From assembly GCF_008831045.1 (NCBI RefSeq), contig NZ_WAJS01000012.1, positions 19,946 through 83,945 of the forward strand: DNA of 64,000 bases. The letters run 5' to 3'. Every line of letters begins with the position of its first letter. Position 1 is the stretch's first letter. The notes below the pieces were generated by a model. The model searched no databases. It saw nothing but the letters and a program-made list of their open reading frames with translations, and was not told the DNA's origin. The stretch is from Adlercreutzia muris (GTDB lineage: Bacteria; Actinomycetota; Coriobacteriia; Coriobacteriales; Eggerthellaceae). Positions 43,037 through 51,516 of the stretch are shown piece by piece. Made by a program: the position numbers and the translations under genes.

Positions 43037-43190
43037 CACTAAACTCTGCAAGATAGACTCGGCCTAGTGAAAAACCGCTGAAACGGGGCCGCAATAGATC
43101 AAATATGGGCCTTTTCGACAAACCAGACATCTATTTCGCGAAGTTTGCTGCACAAAAAGCAGCATTACAGAAACAGCGGACGGGAGCCAG
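43037..43190. repeat. Inverted-repeat intergenic element, copy A
   Basis: The arms 43037-43060 and 43125-43150 are imperfect inverses. The right part (CTATTTCGCGAAGTTTGCTG ... TTACAGAAACA) matches the right part of the element at 50035-50225. No gene is seen in 42966-43457. Confidence 0.55.
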
Positions 43191-43457
43191 CTGCCGAATC
43201 TGAAGACGTACTTGGGTTTTCAGGTGAGATTTCCCGTCTGCCCGCGGAAACATCGACGGGAGCGGCGGCCTCCGAAAACGTAAGCCCCTACGAGTCCATG
43301 CGTGGAGCCGGCCCGTGCGATTTCCTTGCCCTCTCGCCGTCACGACATGGAGATACTCCAGCTGGGCCAGAGGATCGCGAGACTCCCCCCTTCCTAAGGC
43401 GACGAAATGCGCAGTAGCTGCTTTGTGCACTGAAGACCAGCGGCACCCGAGACTTCG

Positions 43458-44252
43458 CTACCCGAGGGCCACGTCCAAGACCATCATGAGCACGAAGCCG
43501 AGGGCCACGCCGATGGTGCCGATGTTGGTGTGGCGACCCTGCTGGGTCTGGGGGATGAGCTCCTCGGTGACCACGTACATCATGGCGCCGGCAGCGAAGG
43601 CCAGCACGTAGGGCAGAAGAGGAGTCACGAGCCCTGTGATGGCCAGCATGAGCATCGCGCCGGCTGGTTCCACCGCGCCGCACAGGGTGCCCGCCGCAAA
43701 GGCGCGGGGCCGCGAGAGGCCGTTGGTCGTCAGCGGCAGCGACACGATGGCGCCCTCGGGCACGTTCTGGATGGCGATGCCGACAGACAGCGCCACCACG
43801 GCCGACAGCGTAATGGTCGCGTCCCCCGCCAGAAAGCCCGCGAGCACCACGCCCACGGCCATGCCCTCGGGCAGGTTGTGGATGGCCAGGGCCGCCATCA
43901 TCATCGCCGGCTTCTTCAACGTAGAAGCCGGGCCCTCCGGTTCGTCGGAGCCCACGTGCAAATGCGGCGTGAAGTGGTCGATAGCCAAAAGCAGGAGCAT
44001 GCCGCCGAGAAAGCCCACGGCCGCGGGCAGCCATGCGGGCACCGGACCTCCCTCGGACGCCTCGAGGGCGGGGGTGATGAGGCTCCACACGCTGGCGGCG
44101 ATCATCACGCCGGCCGCGAAGCCCAGAAGTGCCTTCGTGAACCGTTCGGACATGCCGTGGCGCATGAGGAACACGAGCGCCGCGCCCAGAGTGTTCCCCA
44201 GAAACGGCACCACCAAGGCCACGAGTACGCCGATCAGAGCGGGGTTTTCCAC
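43458..44252 (-). CDS. ZIP-family divalent metal transporter
   Basis: A 264-residue membrane protein with eight hydrophobic segments and a His-rich loop (DHFTPHLHVG). HNLPEGMAVG and the second-site QNVPEGAIVSLPL are the paired metal-binding helices of the ZIP (GufA/ZupT) family, and GAVEPAGAML is also conserved. It should import Zn2+, Fe2+ or Mn2+. Start GTG at 44252 follows AAAGGAAGG. A large hairpin lies in its 5' region. Confidence 0.9.
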   Translation of the reverse strand: MENPALIGVLVALVVPFLGNTLGAALVFLMRHGMSERFTKALLGFAAGVMIAASVWSLITPALEASEGGPVPAWLPAAVGFLGGMLLLLAIDHFTPHLHVGSDEPEGPASTLKKPAMMMAALAIHNLPEGMAVGVVLAGFLAGDATITLSAVVALSVGIAIQNVPEGAIVSLPLTTNGLSRPRAFAAGTLCGAVEPAGAMLMLAITGLVTPLLPYVLAFAAGAMMYVVTEELIPQTQQGRHTNIGTIGVALGFVLMMVLDVALG

Positions 44253-44335
44253 CGCGCACCTTCCTTTCCCAAAAACGAGCCTCGCAAGCGGGCCGCCACC
44301 CGCCCGAAACGAAACGGGGCGCCCGAACGGGGGGC

Positions 44336-44396
44336 GCGCTTACCGGTGGGGCTGTCCCGCGTTCCTGAACATGGGGCAGCCCCACCGGGTAAGCGC
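44336..44396. repeat. 19-20-bp hairpin upstream of the ZIP gene
   Basis: GCGCTTACCGGTGGGGCTG at 44336-44354 pairs with the stretch 44377-44396 with a single bulged base; the loop is about 22 bases. It lies between the ZIP start codon and the preceding flavoprotein remnant, on the ZIP leader side. It could be an operator, a leader structure or a terminator of the remnant (no T-tract). Confidence 0.55.
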
Positions 44397-44481
44397 GTCC
44401 CACTATAGCGCATAGGCCAAAGCGGGGCGTCCCGAGAAGGGCGCCCCGCCAACTTAGTTACCGATCTTTTACCGAGAACGC

Positions 44482-45591
44482 CTACTTCGCGTAGCTCGCG
44501 GCGTTCTTGCCGGCGATGCGGCCGAAGGTGTAGATATCGGTCATAGAGCAGGAGCCGAGGCGGTTCGTGCCCATCTTGTGGCCGGCCACCTCGCCAGCGG
44601 CGTACAGGCCGGGAATGACCTGCGCGTCCACAGTGAGCACCTCGGCCTTAGGCGTGATGTGCAGGCCGCCCATGGCGTAGTGCACGGCGGGCTTGCAGGC
44701 CATGAGGTAGTAGGGGCCCTCCTCGATAGTGTTCATCTCGACGCTGTAGCCGAAGTCGGGGTCCTTGCCGTCGGCGCAGTACCGGTTCCACGCATCCACG
44801 GTCTTCTTCAGCTCCTCAGCATCCACGCCCTGGGCCTGGGCCACCTCGTCGAGCGTGTCGGCCTTCACGATGACGCCGCGGCGGTCGAGTTCCTGCACGA
44901 AGCGGTCGCCCTCCTTGTTCACGAGGACGCCGTAGTTCTCCAGGCGCACGTCGCCCACGTACAGAAGCGCGCCAGTCTCGGGGTCGCACACCGGGTAGGT
45001 CTGGATGTACTCCATATCGATGGTGCCGGCGCCGATCTTCTCGGCCATGACGATGCCGTCGCCCTGGGCGGCCACCGAGTCGGTGGAGAGGATCTTGTCG
45101 TCCATCTCGAAGTTGTACTTCACGCGCATATCGACGTTCGAGCCGAAGCCGCCGGTGGCGAGCACCACGGCCTTGCACTTCACCTCGGCCTCCTCGCCGG
45201 TGACGGGGTTTTTCACTTTCACGCCGACGACCTTACCGGTGCTGTCGGTAACGAGCTCGGTGGCCTGGGTGTTGTCGATGAGCGTGATGGCGTCGATGGC
45301 CTTCGCGCGGTCGGTCAGCTTCGTGGTCATCTCGGAGCCAGAATGGGTGATGGGGATGATAGAGCGCTTGATGTTATGGCCGCCGAACTGCATGAGGTCG
45401 TGCTTCCAGGAAATGCCACCGTCGTTAGCGGACACCTCCACGGTGAACGTGCCGTGCTTGCCCATCCCCTCGCCGATGGACGTGGTCGCCATCCCGGCCG
45501 AGGCGCCCCCGGCCGCGTCGGCCTTGCGTTTCTCCTGCGCCTCCTCATGGGACATCGGCGCGCAGCCGGCTAGAGCCAGCGTGCCGCCCAA
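44482..45591 (-). pseudogene. Exported FMN/FAD flavoprotein, 5'-truncated and internally deleted
   Basis: The N-terminal frame retains the end of a signal peptide (GGTLALAGCAP) but no start with twin arginines; the frame runs upstream without a start codon until other sequence. After GKHGTFTVEV, the first strand of an FMN-binding domain, it jumps to SANDGGISWKHDLMQFGG, deep inside the FAD domain. The rest of the FMN domain and the whole GxGxxG FAD-binding part are absent. The 3' half is intact (KAVVLATGGFGSN, GLYAAGEVAGHKMGTNRLG). Such a product cannot hold FAD normally, so it is a pseudogene. Confidence 0.8.
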
Positions 45592-45671
45592 TGCGGCGAT
45601 GGCGCCGCCCGCACCGGGAGTTGCCCTCGGGGGCGCTCTCGGGTAGGCTGTAGGGGAACGAAGGGAGACCC

Positions 45672-46322
45672 GTGAACGAACTGGCCATACTGAATGCCAT
45701 GCAAGCGTGGCACAACCCCGTGCTCGATCCGCTTGTGGCGGTCTTCACCAGCACGAGCAACCACGGCGAGCTGTGGATTCTCCTCGGCCTCGTGCTGCTG
45801 TGCTTCCGCCGCACCCGCAAGGCCGGCGCAGGCGTGCTCGTGGCCGTGGCGCTCGGCGCGGTGATGACGAACCTCACCATCAAGCCCCTGCTCATGCGGC
45901 CGCGCCCCTGCGACGTGAACGCCGCCGTGGCCATGATCGTGCCGCGGCCGAGCGGCTCGTCGTTCCCCTCGGGCCACACCACGGCCGCTTTCGCCGCTGC
46001 GGCAGCCCTCTGGTTCGCGCGCAGGCCCACCGCGCCCGCAGGACTCGTCGTCGGCGTCACCGTGGCCGCCGTGCTCATGGGGCTTTCGCGCATGTACTGC
46101 TACGTGCACTACCCCACCGACGTGCTCGCCGGCGCCATCGTGGGCACCCTGGCCGGCCTTGCCGCCGCTCGCCTGATGGATGCGCTCTGGAAGCAGCGCG
46201 CCAAACCCAGCATTCCCCGCGGACCTGCCGGCTCCGACTACCCTGCCGGCACCGACAGCCCCGACGGCCCCAACAACCCCGACGACGGCCGCGGCCCGGG
46301 CGCTCCCGAAATACGGCCCTAA
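45672..46322 (+). CDS. PAP2-family phosphatase
   Basis: A 216-residue membrane protein with five to six hydrophobic segments. The three acid-phosphatase signatures are present: KPLLMRPRP, PSGHTT and SRMYCYVHYPTDV. It probably removes a phosphate from lipid phosphates (undecaprenyl pyrophosphate or phosphatidate) at the outer membrane face. The C-terminal 35 residues are a Pro/Asp-rich tail. Start GTG follows AAGGGAGA. The ferredoxin gene begins 23 bases after its stop. Confidence 0.88.
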   Translation: MNELAILNAMQAWHNPVLDPLVAVFTSTSNHGELWILLGLVLLCFRRTRKAGAGVLVAVALGAVMTNLTIKPLLMRPRPCDVNAAVAMIVPRPSGSSFPSGHTTAAFAAAAALWFARRPTAPAGLVVGVTVAAVLMGLSRMYCYVHYPTDVLAGAIVGTLAGLAAARLMDALWKQRAKPSIPRGPAGSDYPAGTDSPDGPNNPDDGRGPGAPEIRP

Positions 46323-46345
46323 CCACCGCAGGAATCGGAGCCGCC

Positions 46346-46570
46346 ATGCGCCAGACCTACTACGCCATCGACAAGCGCCTCTGCTGCCGCTGCGGAGCCT
46401 GCCAGCGCATCTGCCCCCACGGCGCCCTCGCCACCGCCGCTAACGGGGTGCCCTCCATCGACCAGGAGCGCTGCCGGCACTGCGGCATGTGCTTCCGCGC
46501 CTGCCGCTTCGGCGCCGTGGGCCGCCCCTACGAGCTCTGCCGCCTGAAAGACGGCCGCTCGCACCGATAG
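46346..46570 (+). CDS. Small 2[4Fe-4S] ferredoxin
   Basis: A 74-residue protein with two cluster motifs, CCRCGACQRICP and CRHCGMCFRACR, as in clostridial-type ferredoxins, plus a short basic C-terminus. It carries low-potential electrons in the cytoplasm. AGGAATCGG precedes the ATG; it is probably co-transcribed with the PAP2 gene. Confidence 0.88.
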   Translation: MRQTYYAIDKRLCCRCGACQRICPHGALATAANGVPSIDQERCRHCGMCFRACRFGAVGRPYELCRLKDGRSHR

Positions 46571-46580
46571 CCGCCCATCC

Positions 46581-47624
46581 CTAGTACGACAGCGCGTGGG
46601 GAATGAACAGGCGCTGATAGGTGCTTGTGGCGAAGCGGTCGGTCATGCCGGCGATGTAGTCGGTCACCGCGCGCAAATCGTCGCCGTCGGAGATGGCGCG
46701 GTAATCGGCCGGCACCTCATCGATGTGCGCGGCGTAGTAGTCGAACAGATCGGCGATGAGATGCGTCGCCTTCTCCACCTCGGCCATCACGGGAGGGGCG
46801 GTGTACACGTTGGCGAACAGGAAGGCCCGCAGCTCCATCATGGCGTCCCACACCGCCGGGCTCATGCGAATGTCGCCCCCGGCAGCCGACGTTTCCACCA
46901 TGTCGCGCACGAGCGTCTCGATGCGGGCCGAGTGGTCGGCGCCGAGCACGCGGTGAGTCGCCTCGGGCAGGTCGGCCTCGCGCAGGATGCCCGCGCGGAT
47001 GGCATCGTCGATGTCGTGGTTCACGTAGGCGATGCGGTCGGCCGTGGCCACGATGCGCCCCTCCAAGGTCTCGGCGCGCAAGTTCCCCGTGTGGTTCAGG
47101 ATGCCGTCGCGCACTTCCGCGGTGAGGTTCAGTCCCGCGCCGCCGTTCTCGATGCGCTCCACCACCCGTACCGACTGCTCGTTGTGGCGGTACAGACGCG
47201 CCGCCTGCGGGCTTGCCGGGTCGATGCCCCTATGGCGTGCGAGCGCCCCGGCAAGGGCCGCCTCGCCCGTGTGTCCAAAGGGGGTGTGGCCCAAGTCGTG
47301 ACCGAGGGAGATGGCCTCGGTGAGGTCCTCGTTCAACCCGAGTGCCCGCGTGATGGTGCGCGCGATCTGCGCCACTTCCAAGGTGTGGGTGAGCCGCGTG
47401 CGGAAGTGGTCGCCCTCCGAGGCGAGGAACACCTGGGTCTTGTGGGAGAGCCGCCGAAACGACTTCGAGTGCAGAATCTTGTCGCGGTCGCGCTGGTAAT
47501 CGGTACGCAACGCATCGGGCGCCGTCGAGCGGTCGCGTCCCTCCGACTCGGCGGCCAGCGCCGCATCTTCCGCCAACATCGCGCGCTCGCGCTGCTCCTG
47601 ATCTTCCCGGCCTATTACCCGCAT
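46581..47624 (-). CDS. dgt: Deoxyguanosinetriphosphate triphosphohydrolase-like HD protein
   Basis: A 347-residue HD-superfamily enzyme. RTDYQRDRDKILHSKSFRRL is the start of the dGTPase family, DHFRTRLTHTLEV gives the first metal-binding His, and GHDLGHTPFGHTGE the HD motif. It converts dNTPs to nucleoside plus triphosphate, setting dNTP pools or limiting phage. Start ATG at 47624 follows GGGAGGTC. It converges with the ferredoxin gene. Confidence 0.9.
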   Translation of the reverse strand: MRVIGREDQEQRERAMLAEDAALAAESEGRDRSTAPDALRTDYQRDRDKILHSKSFRRLSHKTQVFLASEGDHFRTRLTHTLEVAQIARTITRALGLNEDLTEAISLGHDLGHTPFGHTGEAALAGALARHRGIDPASPQAARLYRHNEQSVRVVERIENGGAGLNLTAEVRDGILNHTGNLRAETLEGRIVATADRIAYVNHDIDDAIRAGILREADLPEATHRVLGADHSARIETLVRDMVETSAAGGDIRMSPAVWDAMMELRAFLFANVYTAPPVMAEVEKATHLIADLFDYYAAHIDEVPADYRAISDGDDLRAVTDYIAGMTDRFATSTYQRLFIPHALSY

Positions 47625-47676
47625 ACCGACCTCCCTTCCCGCCGACTGGGCGGACACTCCGCCTGCTGGCAGTGTA

Positions 47677-47710
47677 GCAAAAGAAATGACCTCCCCGAAG
47701 GAAGGTCATT
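47677..47710 (-). terminator. Terminator of the purO-purH unit
   Basis: On the minus strand AATGACCTTCC and GGGAGGTCATT pair around a TTCG tetraloop (47710-47685), followed by TCTTTT. Confidence 0.88.
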
Positions 47711-47732
47711 AACCCGTCGAATCGCTTTAATC

Positions 47733-48911
47733 CTAGTGGTGGAACAGGCGCATACCGGTGAAGGCCATGGCGATGCCGTACTTGTTCGCCACCTCGATGA
47801 CATTGTCGTCGCGAATGGAGCCGCCAGGCTCGGCGATATATTCCACGCCGGACTTACGGGCGCGCTCCACGTTGTCGCCGAAGGGGAAGAAGGCGTCCGA
47901 CCCCACGGTCACGCCGCTCATCTCGGCGATCCAGGCCTTCTTCTCCTCGCGGGTGAGCGGTTCGGGACGCTTGGTGAACACGCGCTGCCACTCGCCATCG
48001 GCCAGCACGTCCTCCCACTCGTCGGAGATGTACACGTCGATGGCGTTGTCGCGGTCGGGGCGGCGGATGCCCTCCACAAACGGCAGCCCCAGCACGCGCG
48101 GGTGCTGGCGCAGCCACCAGTTGTCGGCCTTGTTGCCCGCCAGGCGCGTGCAGTGGATGCGACTCTGCTGGCCGGCGCCCACGCCGATGGCCTGGCCGTC
48201 CTTCACATAGCACACAGAGTTGGACTGGGTGTACTTCAGCGTAATGAGGGCCACGATCATGTCGATCTTGGCCGCCTCGGGAATCTCCTTGTTCTCGGTC
48301 ACCACGTTCTCCAGCAGCGCCTCGTTGATCTCGAAGTTGTTGTGGCCCTGCTCGAAGGTGATGCCGAACACGTCCTTCAGCTCCGTCTCGGCCGGCACGT
48401 AGGCGGGATCGATCTGCACCACGTTGAAGGAGCCCTTGCGCTTGGTCTTCAGAATCTCGAGCGCCTCGTCGGTATAGCCCGGCGCGATGATGCCGTCGGA
48501 CACCTCCTTCGCCAGGTAACGGGCCACGTCGGCGTCGCACACATCGGACAGCGCGGCCCAGTCGCCGTAGGAGCACAAACGATCGGCTCCGCGGGCGCGG
48601 ATGTAGGCGCAGGCGATGGGCGACAGCTCGCCCTCCTCTTCCACGAAGTACATGGCGCGGTCGGTGTCGGTCAGCGGATGGCCCACCGCAGCACCGGCCG
48701 GCGACACATGCTTGAAGGACGCCGCGGCAGGCAGCCCCGTGGCCTCCTTCAGCTCACGCACGAGCTGCCAGGAATTGAAGGCGTCGAGGAAGTTGATGTA
48801 GCCGGGCTTGCCGTTCAGCACCTGAATGGGCAGGTCGCTGCCGTCCTTCATATAGATGCGCGAGGGCTTCTGGTTCGGATTGCAACCGTACTTCAGTTCC
48901 AGTTCGTTCAT
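47733..48911 (-). CDS. purH: AICAR transformylase (PurH C-terminal domain alone)
   Basis: A 392-residue protein equal to the formyltransferase half of PurH, without the IMP cyclohydrolase half. ELKYGCNPNQKPSRIY is the family start, FKHVSPAGAAVG holds the catalytic Lys-His, and YTQSNSVCYVKDGQAIGVGAGQQSR and GSDAFFPFGDNVERA are further active-site motifs. It adds the last carbon of the purine ring to AICAR using 10-formyl-THF. ATG at 48911 follows GAAGGAG. The missing step is supplied by the PurO-type gene 204 bases upstream, so they form a pathway pair. Confidence 0.93.
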   Translation of the reverse strand: MNELELKYGCNPNQKPSRIYMKDGSDLPIQVLNGKPGYINFLDAFNSWQLVRELKEATGLPAAASFKHVSPAGAAVGHPLTDTDRAMYFVEEEGELSPIACAYIRARGADRLCSYGDWAALSDVCDADVARYLAKEVSDGIIAPGYTDEALEILKTKRKGSFNVVQIDPAYVPAETELKDVFGITFEQGHNNFEINEALLENVVTENKEIPEAAKIDMIVALITLKYTQSNSVCYVKDGQAIGVGAGQQSRIHCTRLAGNKADNWWLRQHPRVLGLPFVEGIRRPDRDNAIDVYISDEWEDVLADGEWQRVFTKRPEPLTREEKKAWIAEMSGVTVGSDAFFPFGDNVERARKSGVEYIAEPGGSIRDDNVIEVANKYGIAMAFTGMRLFHH

Positions 48912-48988
48912 GATTCTCCTTCGTTGTCGTAAGTCATCGGGGTCGGGCCGCGGGGTAATGCTCAGTCGCTCAAACAGTCCTTGCTCGG

Positions 48989-49013
48989 CGAAACAGTCCA
49001 CTGGACTGTTTCG
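48989..49013. repeat. Palindromic element CGAAACAGTCC-ACT-GGACTGTTTCG
   Basis: A perfect 11-bp stem with a 3-base loop between purO and purH, and an extra AAACAGTCC copy at 48972-48980. It has the look of a dispersed palindromic element rather than a terminator (no T-tract). Confidence 0.6.
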
Positions 49014-49115
49014 TTCGCTGCGGAACTCGCTTGGTGAGCACCACCCCGCGCCCCTCTGCGCTCAATTCCAGTCGGTCGGGCGAGGAGCAGGGGTGTTCCT
49101 CGCCCGACTACCTGG

Positions 49116-49751
49116 CTAGTCCCCGAGATTCTTGTTGTAGAGGGTGACCTCGCCGTTCACGTTGGCGTACAGACTCACCTTGTTCTCGTCGTTGAGCGCG
49201 CCCCACAGCTCGTCGGCGGTGGGCAGCGCAACGGGAATGGGCTCGCCGGCGAAAGTGGGCAGCGGGTTGCCGTCGCCCTGGTAGGTGCTGATGAAGTAGC
49301 CGCAGCCCTCGTCGACGCCCTCGTAGGTGAAGAACTCGCGAATGCAGCGGTCGTCGGCCCCGTGCTTCAGGATGGACAGCTCGAAGGTGCCGTCGGGGTT
49401 CACGATGGCCGAGATGCGCGGGGTGAAGTTCGGCGCATCGGGCTCATATTCGCGGGCCATGCAGCCGGCGCGGAAGTCGCCCGCCTCCACGATAGTGTCG
49501 GTCTGGTCGCCGTTGGTCACCACGAGCGCCTCGCCCATGGTGCGCACCGGATGGTAGATGATAAGGCTCGGATCCTCCAAAAGCGCTGGGTCGTGGGCCT
49601 CGGTGCGGATGCCGTCGGGCTCGATGGCGAAGATGCGGTTGCGGCTGTTAAGGCTTCGGCCCATGATGAAGTAGTACACGGTGTCCTTCCCCACCACGAT
49701 GCCGCGGCCCGGGTAGGGGTTGTTCTTCAGCAGTTCGACGAGATCTTGCAC
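49116..49751 (-). CDS. purO: IMP cyclohydrolase, PurO type
   Basis: A 211-residue protein of the archaeal-type IMP cyclohydrolase family: LLKNNPYPGRGIVVG, YFIMGRSLNSRNRIF, and PRISAIVN are characteristic. It closes FAICAR to IMP, the step normally done by the N-terminal half of PurH, which is absent from the neighbouring purH. The start is GTG at 49751 after AAAGGGAAG; a longer frame would cross the riboswitch terminator. It is the first gene behind a ZTP riboswitch. Confidence 0.9.
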   Translation of the reverse strand: MQDLVELLKNNPYPGRGIVVGKDTVYYFIMGRSLNSRNRIFAIEPDGIRTEAHDPALLEDPSLIIYHPVRTMGEALVVTNGDQTDTIVEAGDFRAGCMAREYEPDAPNFTPRISAIVNPDGTFELSILKHGADDRCIREFFTYEGVDEGCGYFISTYQGDGNPLPTFAGEPIPVALPTADELWGALNDENKVSLYANVNGEVTLYNKNLGD

Positions 49752-49842
49752 GGACTTCCCTTTCTCTCTGACCTGACCGCAAGCGCACGGCCCCTGCAAC
49801 GGCCCGCATTCCCCTGCGGCACTTCCCCGCATTCCGCCCATG

Positions 49843-49888
49843 AAAAAGGGCAAACCAACGCCACGCGAATGCGCAGGTCGGCTTGCCC
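49843..49888 (-). terminator. Riboswitch-controlled terminator before purO
   Basis: On the minus strand GGGCAAGCCGAC (49888-49877) pairs with GTTGGTTTGCCC (49859-49848) through several G-U pairs, followed by TTTTT. Its 5' arm contains the last conserved bases of the ZTP aptamer, so ligand binding should prevent it from forming. Confidence 0.75.
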
Positions 49889-49960
49889 AGACGGTCGGCG
49901 GAAATCGCGCGCTGCTCCCCCGTGGTCTTCCACGCTTGCCCGTCAGTCACGGCGCGCTTA
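49882..49960 (-). ncRNA. ZTP (pfl) riboswitch
   Basis: The minus strand carries the aptamer blocks GCCGTGACTGACGGG, GTGGAAGACCACGGGGGAGC and CCGCCGACCGTCTGGGCA in order and spacing typical of the pfl motif. It senses ZMP/ZTP, the AICAR nucleotide that builds up when formyl-folate is short, and turns on purO and purH, whose product chain consumes that nucleotide. The overlap with a terminator fits an ON switch. Confidence 0.92.
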
Positions 49961-50034
49961 GCTTCGTTTCGCAGGGTACCACGATTTGACGGATCCCGCG
50001 ACCGAAAACACCCCGTGCGCCCAAACCCGCGGAT

Positions 50035-50225
50035 TTTGTGCAGGAAACGCCGCGAGATAGATGTCGCTTTTCGACGCTACGAGAAATCGTGAAGCGACGT
50101 GGAAGAAAACGCCTGGTCAGCATCTTTCGCATTAAGCGGAAACCTGCGCACCGGGCCTCTTGCCCCCTCCGCATGTCTACTTCGCGGAGTTTACTGCGCA
50201 GAAAGTGCGATTTCAGAAACACAGC
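50035..50225. repeat. Inverted-repeat intergenic element, copy B
   Basis: The arms 50035-50066 (TTTGTGCAGGAAACGCCGCG ...) and 50170-50204 are inverses with roughly four in five bases matching, enclosing about 100 bases. The right part matches copy A at 43125-43185. No gene is found in 49980-50600. Confidence 0.6.
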
Positions 50226-50310
50226 TCCGCTCACACCCGTCTCGCCCGCGGCGCCGTGCTCGGTCTCGCGACCCGTCTCGCCCGCAGCCTCGCGCCCGGT
50301 CTTCCCACCT

Positions 50311-50428
50311 CATCCACGGCGCTGCATCCGGTCTCGCCCGCGGCGCCGCGTCTGATCTCGTGCCCGTCTCATCCACGGCGCTGCATTCGGTCTCGCCCGC
50401 AGCGCCGCGCCCGGCCGCACACCCGATT
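50311..50428. repeat. Tandem repeat with 59-bp period
   Basis: CATCCACGGCGCTGCAT begins at 50311 and again at 50370, each followed by (C/T)CGGTCTCGCCCGC and GCGCCGCG. Degenerate CTCGCCCGC copies extend to both sides (50240-50460). It sits between the purine unit and the next membrane-protein gene. Confidence 0.65.
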
Positions 50429-50606
50429 CCGCACCCGATCCCTCACTCGGTCTCGCGACCAGCCGCTAGCGCATGGCGCTGCATGTCCCCTCGCCGCATT
50501 CGGCAACGGGCGGGCAACGGTGAGTCAAAAGCTGAGAGATGCCACCGCCGATGGACGGCAGTCGGGAGTACCCTAGAGCCAACGGACGTCCGAGCGAGGA
50601 AGCATC

Positions 50607-51257
50607 ATGGCATTCCCGAACATGAGAAAACTGACCGAGCACGATGAGATCGGCTACTTTGCGCCCCGCACCTGGGAGTTCTGGCGCGTTCTCATCGTGT
50701 GCTTCTGCCTGTGCTGCATCCTGGGCCATTGGCTGGAAATGCCCTACTGCTGGTTGATGGACCAATGCTTTGGCATCGTAGCCGACGACTACGCCGTGTG
50801 GACCGACCCGTGGTACCACCCTTACTGGGTCTACGGCTTCGGCGCCGTGTTCATGACCTTGCTCATCGAACCCTTGAAGGAGCGGCTGATCCTGCATCGC
50901 AAGACGCTTTGGGGCGCGTTCCTGGAATCCCTCGTTCTGGCCATCGTCATCGCCATGGTGCTGGAACTAGTCATGGGCTGGCTCATCAACCAACCCGACC
51001 CGGCCACCGGCGAGTACCCCTTCTGGGACAACTCCCAACTGCCGGGCAACGTGTTCGGCCAGGCCTGGCTCGTGAACGACTTCTTCATCGGCCTGGCCAC
51101 CATGATCTACGTCTGGATCATCTTCCCGCTCGTCTGCGAGGGTTTCTCGCTCTTGAACCCCAAAGCCGCCAACGTCGTCTTTGCCCTCATCATTATCGGC
51201 TTCATTGCCTGCGTCACCGCCTCCTACCTGGAGCTGCGCCTCTGGGAAAAGTATTAG
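50607..51257 (+). CDS. Membrane protein of the putative ABC-transporter permease (CmpB-like) family
   Basis: A 216-residue protein with five to six hydrophobic segments. The pattern of GHWLEMPYCW near the first helix, WGNVFG-type LPGNVFGQ after a Trp-Gly-rich loop (SQLPGNVFGQAWL) and a final membrane helix resembles the putative ABC-transporter type IV family (CmpB-like). No ATPase gene is adjacent. ATG follows GCGAGGAAG. Function unknown. Confidence 0.7.
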   Translation: MAFPNMRKLTEHDEIGYFAPRTWEFWRVLIVCFCLCCILGHWLEMPYCWLMDQCFGIVADDYAVWTDPWYHPYWVYGFGAVFMTLLIEPLKERLILHRKTLWGAFLESLVLAIVIAMVLELVMGWLINQPDPATGEYPFWDNSQLPGNVFGQAWLVNDFFIGLATMIYVWIIFPLVCEGFSLLNPKAANVVFALIIIGFIACVTASYLELRLWEKY

Positions 51258-51516
51258 AGTTCCCTCCTCGGAGCCGTGCGCCGCCACCGCCACCGCCCCC
51301 CCCACATCACCATAAGCCACCATCCCCCGGCACCGGAGAACGCGAGCCGGCGGCTCTCCCATGGGAGCACCTTCGCGAGAGTGCTCCGCGCCCTCCCGTT
51401 GCGCGAACGGGAAGCCCGCTCCGTCTCCGCAGTTTCTGCGGGGAGGGACGGCGGTCGAGCGGGGTCGGATACAATGGGGTCACGGAATCTCTGCGGTCCA
51501 ACAAGGAGGATGATCT

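Noticed and set aside
46596..48932. A 778-codon plus-strand frame
   Set aside because: It lies opposite the dGTPase and purH genes and the terminator between them; the low-complexity sequence shows no domain.
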